DNA of 8,249 nucleotides from Thermoplasmata archaeon (lineage in GTDB: Archaea > Thermoplasmatota > Thermoplasmata > Lutacidiplasmatales > UBA184). Within the stretch, counting starts at the first letter, position 1; each line of letters starts with the position of its first letter. This document shows, in pieces, positions 1-4,891 of the stretch. The notes beneath the pieces are model-generated. The model worked only from the letters and a program-made list of their open reading frames with translations. It made no database searches and was not told the origin of the DNA. The position numbers and the translations under genes are program-made. Where the stretch lies: the NCBI GenBank assembly GCA_030039995.1, contig JASHUL010000226.1, positions 1 through 8,249 on the forward strand, written 5' to 3'.

Positions 1-216
1 CCGTTCGAGTTCGCCCGCGAGCTCGTAACGCAGGTCGAAGGGAAGGACCCGGGACTCACGCCAGGGTCGATGGAACAGTTCCTACAGCGGCCCGGTGCGA
101 CGCCTCGCCCCCGGCGTGGCGGTCTCTCGTGCCACCGCATCGAGGAGGAGGGCCTCCGACTGACGTCGTGGCGTGACGGGGTTCGACTGCTCGCGGAGGA
201 TTACGCCGCGGCATGA
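1..216 (+). CDS. rmlD: RmlD-like dTDP-4-dehydrorhamnose reductase, C-terminal fragment
   Basis: This open frame enters from the left edge and gives 71 residues before a TGA at 214-216. Its N-terminal Rossmann part lies outside the window. The visible tail follows the pattern of the end of the RmlD substrate-binding domain: a helix with FARELV, a variable loop, an RP-containing segment, then an acidic helix leading to LTSWRDGVRLLAEDY. That last stretch matches the 'G-x-x-L-x-x-W-R-x-x-L' ending of the family. RmlD reduces the 4-keto group of dTDP-4-dehydrorhamnose, the last step of dTDP-rhamnose synthesis, in the cytoplasm. The stop overlaps the next gene's start (ATGA), so the two are translationally coupled, and the rmlA-type neighbour strongly supports the call. 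The exact sugar product cannot be read from this fragment, and another extended-SDR sugar epimerase or reductase is possible. Confidence 0.68.
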   Translation, partial: PFEFARELVTQVEGKDPGLTPGSMEQFLQRPGATPRPRRGGLSCHRIEEEGLRLTSWRDGVRLLAEDYAAA

Positions 217-1298
217 AAGGGCTGATCCTCGCGGGCGGGCACGGGACCCGGCTCCGTCCGCTCACGTTCACCGGCAACAAGCACATGATCCCGATCGCGA
301 ACGAGCCGATGCTGTTCTACGGCCTCCGGCACCTCGCGAGCGGGGGACTCCGGGAAGTCGGGATCGTCCTCGGTGACGAGCACGAGGGGATCGAGGAGGC
401 GGTCGGCGACGGAACCCCGTTCGGCCTGAAGGTGACGTACATCCATCAGGGCGCGCCGAAGGGCCTCGCCCACGCTGTAGCCTGCGCGCGAGAGTTCCTG
501 GCCGACGACCCGTTCGTGATGTATCTCGGGGACAACCTCCTCGAAGAGGGGACCGCCCCCCTCGTGGCGCAGTATCGCGCGTCGCCCGCGGACGCGATCA
601 TCGGGGTCACGCCGGTCGAGCATCCCAGTAGCTACGGAGTCGTCGAGATGGACGGCGACGCGATCGTGTCGATCGCCGAGAAACCCGCCCAGCCGAAGAG
701 CAATCTCGCGCTCATCGGGGTCTACCTGTTCTCCCCGAAGATCCACCCCATCATCGCCGGGCTCGCCCCGTCGCGACGGGGGGAGCTCGAGATCACGGAC
801 GCGATTTGGAAGCTCCACCAGTCCGGGGGACGGGTCGCGGTCCGGCGAGTGAACGGCTGGTGGAAGGATACCGGTCGGCCCGAGGACCTCTTGGCCGCGA
901 ACGACCTGGTGCTCCGCAGCCTTCCCCCCGAACGTTTCCGGAACGAGGGCACCGTCGGGCCCCGCGCCCGCCTTCGGGGCTCCGTGCGAATCGGCCCCGG
1001 CTCCACGGTGGCCGACGGAGCCGAGGTCGAGGGTCCGGTCGTGCTCGGCGCGAACGTTACGGTCGGAGCCGGGGCTCACATCGGCCCGGGGGTCGCGGTC
1101 GGGGACCGGTGCACCCTCGAGGGCGGGACCGTGCATCGTTCGATCCTGATGGAAGGCGCGGAGATCCGTGGGCCGGTGACCGTCACCGACAGCATCCTGG
1201 GCCGGGCCGCCCGGGTGACCTCCCGACGGACCCGTCCGGAGGCGCTGACCTGCGTCGTCGGCGACGCGACCGTGATCGAGCTCGGACCGGACTCCTGA
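213..1298 (+). CDS. rmlA: Glucose-1-phosphate thymidylyltransferase, long RmlA form with C-terminal beta-helix
   Basis: The 361-residue product should join dTTP and glucose-1-phosphate to make dTDP-glucose, the first step of dTDP-deoxysugar synthesis. The N-terminal nucleotidyltransferase fold shows LAGGHGTRLRPLT (residues 6-18), the lysine of NKHMIP (K23), a YLGDN metal/nucleotide motif around 104-108, SSYGVVE, an EKP motif, and RRGELEITDAIW. WWKDTG and an AANDLVL helix close the catalytic part. From about residue 245 hexapeptide-like repeats (IGPGSTV, LGANVTV, IGPGVAV and others) form a left-handed beta-helix, as in long RmlA proteins of about 355 residues. The ATG overlaps the upstream stop, with GGAGG at 195-199 serving as a somewhat distant ribosome site. 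One variation is IANEP (E31), where most relatives have Lys before that Pro. UDP-glucose or another NDP-sugar activity cannot be excluded, but the upstream RmlD-like gene favours dTDP. Confidence 0.92.
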   Translation: MKGLILAGGHGTRLRPLTFTGNKHMIPIANEPMLFYGLRHLASGGLREVGIVLGDEHEGIEEAVGDGTPFGLKVTYIHQGAPKGLAHAVACAREFLADDPFVMYLGDNLLEEGTAPLVAQYRASPADAIIGVTPVEHPSSYGVVEMDGDAIVSIAEKPAQPKSNLALIGVYLFSPKIHPIIAGLAPSRRGELEITDAIWKLHQSGGRVAVRRVNGWWKDTGRPEDLLAANDLVLRSLPPERFRNEGTVGPRARLRGSVRIGPGSTVADGAEVEGPVVLGANVTVGAGAHIGPGVAVGDRCTLEGGTVHRSILMEGAEIRGPVTVTDSILGRAARVTSRRTRPEALTCVVGDATVIELGPDS

Positions 1299-1320
1299 GC
1301 TCGCGAGTGCCGGCCGCGGC

Positions 1321-1650
1321 CTACTTCTTGCCCGGGGTGTCGTAGACGATCTTGCCCGCCCTCGCGAGCGAGTCGACCAACTCTTTCGGAGAGAACAGCC
1401 GGGTGGTGCGGGTGGCCCGGACCGCTCCCGTCGCTTGGGTGGCCATGACAGTGGCGTTCACCGAGGCGTCGTCCGGCGCGTCGATGATGACCATCCCGTC
1501 GAACTCCCCGAAGTGGTAGTAGAGGCTCACGAGCCGGCCGCCGGACTGCTTCGCGAGGCTTTCCAGCGCCGCGGTCCGGTCCTCCGGCTTCCGCATCATC
1601 GCTTGCCAGGTCTCTCGAGAGTACGCGAACTGCACCATGTAGTGCGGCAT
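1321..1650 (-). CDS. GYD-domain protein
   Basis: This 109-residue protein fits the GYD family, small alpha/beta ferredoxin-like proteins of about 95-110 residues with no settled function. It begins MPHYMVQFAYS, where the family typically has a first beta strand. It continues with an amphipathic helix containing AALESLAKQSGGRL, the strand VSLYYHFGEFDGMVII (the GEFDG at 48-52 corresponds to the family's namesake motif), and an ATVMATQATGAVRATRTTRLFSPKELVDSL tail. There are no membrane segments or signal peptide. The gene converges with rmlA, with only 22 bases between stops. It lies 64 bases downstream of the beta-propeller gene on the same strand, but a TATA-like box in that gap suggests its own transcript. 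No ribosome site is obvious before the ATG, consistent with a very short leader. The family assignment is fairly sure; the role is unknown. Confidence 0.85.
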   Translation of the reverse strand: MPHYMVQFAYSRETWQAMMRKPEDRTAALESLAKQSGGRLVSLYYHFGEFDGMVIIDAPDDASVNATVMATQATGAVRATRTTRLFSPKELVDSLARAGKIVYDTPGKK

Positions 1651-1677
1651 GGGACCTCGGTTCGCCGGAGGGGGTTC

Positions 1678-1692
1678 GGGAGATTAACGGTT
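1678..1692 (-). promoter_or_regulatory. TATA-like promoter element of the GYD gene
   Basis: On the minus strand CCGTTAATCTCC is an AT-rich island in GC-rich sequence. The first T of TTAAT is 37 bases ahead of the ATG at 1650. With the usual archaeal TATA-to-start distance of about 25-27 bases, transcription would begin fewer than ten bases before the ATG. The same core at almost the same distance precedes the pirin-like gene at 4737, which strengthens both. This is inferred from pattern only. Confidence 0.45.
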
Positions 1693-1714
1693 CGGTGCCC
1701 GTGCGGCGACTCCC

Positions 1715-2863
1715 CTAGGGGTCGGGGCTCGAGACCCCGACCGAGTGGATCGAAGGGAACGAGAACGGAACCAGCCGCCAGCTCCGGCCGCCGTCGGGGC
1801 TGAGGAACAGGTGGCCGGTCGTCGTGCCGACGTAGATCCCCGGAGGGTCGAGGTCGTCGCACGCGATGCCCTCGCGTTGCACCCCGAAGTGGCCCGGGAA
1901 GGCGGAGGGCGAGAGCAGCTTTCGCCACTTTCGGGTCTCGTCGTTCCACTCTCGAACTTGGAAATGCCCGTCCAGCGCGGTCGTCCGAGGCATCCCCCCG
2001 GAGGGGCTCGTGGACGCCAGGGGAACGAAGTACGCCCTGCCGGGACGTGCCCGGGGTGAGGCGACACAGAATCCGAAGTCGTCGCCCAGCGGCTTGCCGA
2101 TCCGGGTCCACTTGTCCATGCGATTGTGGGAGACGTAGATTCCCCCGTGATCTTGGCGGTAGAACGTGTCCGGATCGGCCGCGTCGATCGCCACATGGTG
2201 CACGCACTGACCGATCTCGGGGAACTTCTCGGGCTGGAACGGGGTCTCGACCCCGCGATTCACCGGCGACCAGTTCTTCCCCGCGTCCTCGCTACGGAAC
2301 GTGCCGACCGACGACATCCCGACGTAGACGCGGTTGGGGGACCGCGGGTCAACGAGGATCGTGTGAAGGTTGGCTCCCCCTCCGCCCGGACTCCAATTCT
2401 CGCGCCCGGGATGATGGTTGATGCTGTCGATCGGCTCCCAGGACGCTCCCTGGTCCTGCGTGCGGAACAGAAGGTGCGGCTCCGCACCGAGGTAGACGAC
2501 ATCCGGATCGTCGGCATGGCCCGGCTCGATGTGCCACAGGTTGAGGACCGCTTTCGGCGGCGCATCGGCCGGCTGCTCCATCGGGTTCGGTCGATCCTTG
2601 CGGGCGGGAGTCAAGGGGGTGGCGACCTCCTTCCAGGTCTTGCCCCAGTTCACCGTCTTCTGGACCTCCGGCCCCCAGAACCCGTTGTTCACGGCCGCAT
2701 AGAAGGTGCCCGGATGCCGGGGGTCGGCCGAGACATGGAAGACGTCGTTCCCATCGTGGGCGTACGACGCAACCTTCCACTTTCGGCGCCGGGCGTCGCT
2801 CTCAACGATGTACGTACCTTTTCGGGTGCCCAACAGGACCCGGACCTTCGTGTTCTTCGCCAT
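1715..2863 (-). CDS. Cytoplasmic BNR/Asp-box beta-propeller protein (sialidase/VPS10-like fold)
   Basis: The product has 382 residues. It carries repeated Asp-box/BNR motifs at the propeller blade turns: KTVNWGKTW (69-77), RTQDQGASW (134-142), RSEDAGKNW (190-198), a degenerate SHNRMDKW (245-252) and SPDGGRSW (355-362). Other marked stretches are LWHIEPGHADDPDVVYLGAEP (109-129) and GQCVHHVAIDAADPDTFY (218-235). No signal peptide or membrane segment is seen, so it should be cytoplasmic, unlike secreted sialidases. I do not see the arginine triad of true sialidases clearly, so databases calling it 'exo-alpha-sialidase' would over-predict. I chose the ATG at 2863 because GAGGAAGGA lies just upstream and the protein then starts at the first blade strand (KVRVLLGTRKGTYIV). 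Upstream in-frame sequence overlaps the MoaD-like gene. The 11-base gap to that gene implies one operon and probably a shared function, which is unknown. Confidence 0.85.
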   Translation of the reverse strand: MAKNTKVRVLLGTRKGTYIVESDARRRKWKVASYAHDGNDVFHVSADPRHPGTFYAAVNNGFWGPEVQKTVNWGKTWKEVATPLTPARKDRPNPMEQPADAPPKAVLNLWHIEPGHADDPDVVYLGAEPHLLFRTQDQGASWEPIDSINHHPGRENWSPGGGGANLHTILVDPRSPNRVYVGMSSVGTFRSEDAGKNWSPVNRGVETPFQPEKFPEIGQCVHHVAIDAADPDTFYRQDHGGIYVSHNRMDKWTRIGKPLGDDFGFCVASPRARPGRAYFVPLASTSPSGGMPRTTALDGHFQVREWNDETRKWRKLLSPSAFPGHFGVQREGIACDDLDPPGIYVGTTTGHLFLSPDGGRSWRLVPFSFPSIHSVGVSSPDP

Positions 2864-2864
2864 G

Positions 2865-2877
2865 TTTCCTTCCTCTA
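2865..2877 (-). promoter_or_regulatory. Ribosome binding site of the beta-propeller gene, overlapping the preceding stop
   Basis: On the minus strand the purine-rich run AGAGGAAGGAAAC starts inside the TAG stop of the MoaD-like gene (2875-2877) and ends right before the ATG at 2863. It is the clearest Shine-Dalgarno-type site in the window. It decides the start of the beta-propeller gene and suggests that ribosomes ending the first gene reinitiate on the second. Confidence 0.6.
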
Positions 2878-3144
2878 TCCACCCGCGATCGAATGCAAGA
2901 TATCGACCGAACGGGCTCCCGAAAGCGGAGTCGCCACTCCCGTGGTACCGCTGACGTCCTCCCCGTCGACGAAGACGCGGACATACCGACGGAGCGCGCC
3001 GGTTTCGTCGCGAATTTTGAACCGAAGACCGGGATATCGAGTTTCCAGCACGTCCAAAAGGTGCTCCACGGTGTCTGCTTCCGCCGTCGTAGCGACCGGA
3101 GGTCCGAAACGGCGAAGCATGCTGTCCAGGTGAACTTCGAGCAT
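2875..3144 (-). CDS. MoaD/ThiS-family ubiquitin-like protein with C-terminal Gly-Gly
   Basis: The 89-residue product begins MLEVHLDSMLRRFGPP and ends LHSIAGG. It has the layout of MoaD/SAMP-type beta-grasp proteins: an N-terminal strand pair, a helix (TVEHLLDVLETRYPGL, 25-40), then LRRYVRVFVDGEDV (51-64) and the strand before the exposed diglycine. The Gly-Gly end is what E1-like enzymes adenylate, giving a thiocarboxylate sulfur donor or an isopeptide modifier. Neither an E1-like enzyme nor molybdopterin genes are in the window. The RRYVRVFVDGEDV stretch resembles stand-alone 'small modifier' MoaD proteins rather than classical molybdopterin-synthase subunits. Start choice is open: the family core fits the ATG at 3144, which lacks a good ribosome site. 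In-frame ATG 3261 or GTG 3270 would add about 40 residues, and the extension has GC-rich third positions. The gene is followed after 11 bases by the beta-propeller gene. Confidence 0.83.
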   Translation of the reverse strand: MLEVHLDSMLRRFGPPVATTAEADTVEHLLDVLETRYPGLRFKIRDETGALRRYVRVFVDGEDVSGTTGVATPLSGARSVDILHSIAGG

Positions 3145-3353
3145 CGACGACGGGGGCCCGAACGGAGTGGAGGACTTCAAGGCGGCGGGGAGGGAGGACG
3201 GAACGCTCCGGACCGCTTCCCACGACCGTATCCCGTCACCGACACGGACCTCGCCCTCCATCGCTCCCACACTCGATCCCCGTTGCGATGCCGCTGGCGA
3301 CCATGATAACTCTAAATGGATTTGAGCGGGTAGGTGAACGGAAGTAGGTCTCC
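3145..3353. promoter_or_regulatory. Divergent intergenic region between the MoaD-like operon and the HxlR gene
   Basis: This stretch separates two divergent starts. Its only AT-rich part is about 3301-3322, which reads as TATA-like on both strands: TCTAAATG on the plus strand, ahead of the GTG at 3354, and CATTTAGAG / GTTATC on the minus strand. A direct repeat of GTAGGT lies at 3330-3335 and 3344-3349, with a 14-base period. The second copy probably acts as the ribosome site of the HxlR gene. HxlR regulators commonly bind next to their own gene, so this segment is the likely operator, although no clean inverted repeat is visible. If the MoaD-like gene starts at 3261 or 3270, the minus-strand box is at a more natural distance from that start. 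Confidence 0.4.
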
Positions 3354-3866
3354 GTGACCCCGTACTGCGCAGATCGGGCCGAGGTCCGCTTCAAGGTCGA
3401 GTTTTCGAGTTGCCCCGTCGAAGCGAGTCTGGGGGTCCTCGGCCGAAAGTGGGCGCTGCTCGTACTCCGGGACATCGCGATGTTCCGTGCGGACCGGTTC
3501 AACGACATGCTGCGGCGCACTCCGGGGATGACCAAGCGGGTCCTCGCCATGCGTCTCGCCGAGCTGGAGCGCGGTGGGTTCATCTATCGCAAGGAGCAGG
3601 GACCGAAGTTCACCCGGTGGGCGCTCACCGAGAAGGGCTGGGACACCCTCCCCGTGCTGATGACCCTGGTAGAGTTCGGCGCGAAGTGGCACGCCGATCG
3701 TGTCTTCTCCGACGGTCGTGCGCGACCGCTGGATGCGGTCTTCGATCGAGCGTACATTCGCCGAATTCTAGGCCCACCCTCCCGTGAATCTCGGGCTTCC
3801 GGTTCACGGAGTCGCTCCGTCCCTCGGGACGCGACGGTGACAGCGCCCGCAACCGCGGTCGCGTGA
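3354..3866 (+). CDS. HxlR-family winged-helix transcription regulator
   Basis: The 170-residue product carries a full HxlR domain. It shows SSCPVEASLGVLGRKWALLVLRDI (18-41), matching the family's Cys-Pro-x-x and G-K/R-W core, then RFNDMLRRTPGMTKRVLAMRLAELERGGFIYRK (48-80) as the recognition region. The wing ends in TRWALTEKG (87-95), followed by VLMTLVEFGAKW, the dimerisation helix. C20 is at the position used by redox- or aldehyde-sensing members of the family, and C5 is a second N-terminal cysteine. The last 30 residues are low-complexity Ser/Arg/Ala and probably disordered. The start is GTG with AGGT five to eight bases upstream; an ATG is not available without losing the conserved cysteine. 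Divergent placement next to the MoaD-like/beta-propeller operon makes that operon and the gene itself the first candidates for control. Confidence 0.92.
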   Translation: MTPYCADRAEVRFKVEFSSCPVEASLGVLGRKWALLVLRDIAMFRADRFNDMLRRTPGMTKRVLAMRLAELERGGFIYRKEQGPKFTRWALTEKGWDTLPVLMTLVEFGAKWHADRVFSDGRARPLDAVFDRAYIRRILGPPSRESRASGSRSRSVPRDATVTAPATAVA

Positions 3867-4053
3867 GTGGGCGAGCTCGGGCGAAGTCCATCGAAGTTCG
3901 GGAGCGGACGGCAAGAGAGAGTCGTCGCAGCCCCTATCAACTCAGTTATCGCCGGCGAAGCCCGCGGCCTGGCACCGGCCCCCTCGCTCCAGCGTGCGAA
4001 TCGAAGGGCGCGCTCCGCACAAAGGGAGGCTCTCGGAAGGGGGGACTGGACAG
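3867..4053. other. Convergent intergenic spacer, no gene seen
   Basis: These 187 bases lie between the 3' ends of the HxlR and pirin-like genes. Short open frames exist, but none has a plausible start and composition. The minus strand holds a TTCGATT that resembles a tRNA T-loop, but its flanks do not pair and no cloverleaf can be drawn. A small potential stem (GGCC, seven-base loop, GGCC) occurs near 3968-3982. I see no T-rich terminator on either strand. Confidence 0.5.
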
Positions 4054-4737
4054 TCAAACTGGCCGAGGGACTTGGACCATCACCAGTCGAAACCCGGGGA
4101 GCCCATGAATCGCCACCCCGGCTGAACCTTCGATGATCGCGGCCTCGCCCAGCTCTAGCGGATGCCCGTCGACACTGCCCGCTCCGGCGAGCGCATAGGC
4201 AACGGCATTGACCGAATGGCCGACCTTCCGGAAAGTCGTCCCCGCGTCCACGAAGCCGATCTCGTAGGCCTCAATCCCAACGACGGAGCGCACCGAGCTA
4301 CCCGGCCCGACGAGGAAGGTGGTTCTCGTCCCGTCCGGGGCCGTCGTTCCCGGCTGCGCCTGCGTGGATTGAAACCGGTCGGACACTTCGCCCGTCGTCG
4401 ACAGGGTCGCGACGACGGCAAGCCAACGCAGTGTCTGTCCTTTTCCCGGATTGATTGCATGAGGTACGCTCGTGGCAGCCGTCAAGAGCCGCACCGCACC
4501 CGCGGTCACGGCTTGGGCAGTCCCGGATTCGTCGGCGTACAGACCGGAGCCCTCGACTACGTAGGTGAGCACTTCGACGCCCTCGTGGCTGTGCGCGGGG
4601 AACCGGCGCCTCGGGGTCGCGATTGTCTCGGCGAGACGTTCGAGGGGGGGCCACTTCGGCTGCGAGGCGGTCGGGATGACCGCCCGAACAGTGGCATCCT
4701 TTGCCGAAATCTCCCCGGCGACGATACGGACTGGCAT
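4054..4737 (-). CDS. Pirin-like bicupin protein with an altered metal site
   Basis: The 227-residue product looks like two cupin domains, about 30-112 and 145-225, the pirin arrangement. The first shows FPAHSHEGVEVLTYVVEGSGLYADESG (46-72), matching the pirin stretch F-P-x-H-x-H-x-G-x-E-x-x-T-Y-V-x-x-G. H49, H51 and H93 would be three of the four usual metal ligands. The fourth, normally Glu in an H-x-E motif, is Ile here (HAI, 93-95). Pirins are non-haem Fe proteins with varied roles, including quercetin 2,3-dioxygenase activity and redox-linked regulation; none can be assigned here. No signal peptide or membrane segment is present. The gene is monocistronic by appearance: it converges with the HxlR gene, and its own TATA-like box lies in the 154 bases before it. 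The two-cupin call is firm; membership in classical pirins is less so. Confidence 0.82.
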   Translation of the reverse strand: MPVRIVAGEISAKDATVRAVIPTASQPKWPPLERLAETIATPRRRFPAHSHEGVEVLTYVVEGSGLYADESGTAQAVTAGAVRLLTAATSVPHAINPGKGQTLRWLAVVATLSTTGEVSDRFQSTQAQPGTTAPDGTRTTFLVGPGSSVRSVVGIEAYEIGFVDAGTTFRKVGHSVNAVAYALAGAGSVDGHPLELGEAAIIEGSAGVAIHGLPGFRLVMVQVPRPV

Positions 4738-4764
4738 CCGAGGAGCTTCCTCACGTGCGGCCCC

Positions 4765-4776
4765 CCAATTAACCTA
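4765..4776 (-). promoter_or_regulatory. TATA-like promoter element of the pirin-like gene
   Basis: On the minus strand AGGTTAATTGGG starts its TTAATT core 35 bases ahead of the ATG at 4737, predicting a leader of only a few bases. Between this box and the start lies GAGGAAGCTCCTC, a five-base inverted repeat with a three-base loop (about 4740-4752). It could be a small hairpin or simply a ribosome site. The element is inferred from position and base content. Confidence 0.45.
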
Positions 4777-4891
4777 GCGAGCAAGAGACTCGACGAGGCT
4801 GCGGGAGGATCGCTTATCGCCCGGTGGACTTCAGCCTCGACCTCCTCCGGAAAGCGACCTACGAGTCCGGGGATCGACTTGGACGAGCCGG

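Noticed and set aside
201..1136. Long minus-strand open frame (311 codons) opposite the RmlA gene
   Set aside because: It mirrors the GC-rich codon pattern of the true gene, its product is Asp/Arg/Pro-rich without a recognisable domain, and the plus-strand frame is a clear RmlA.
1299..1321. GC palindromes CTCGCGAG and GGCCGCGGCC in the convergent gap as a terminator
   Set aside because: They have no loop and no following T-run, and such palindromes are common by chance at this GC content.
2126..3133. Long plus-strand open frame (335 codons) opposite the propeller and MoaD-like genes
   Set aside because: It spans two recognisable minus-strand genes and their junction. Its translation has no domain-like pattern and is best explained as an antisense shadow of GC-rich codons.
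2864..3223. In-frame upstream extension of the propeller gene to 3223
   Set aside because: It would overlap the whole MoaD-like gene in another frame, and the strong ribosome site just before 2863 together with the first blade strand supports the internal ATG.
3990..4030. tRNA-like T-loop (TTCGATT on the minus strand)
   Set aside because: The bases on each side do not form a T-stem, and no matching D-arm, anticodon arm or acceptor stem can be placed.
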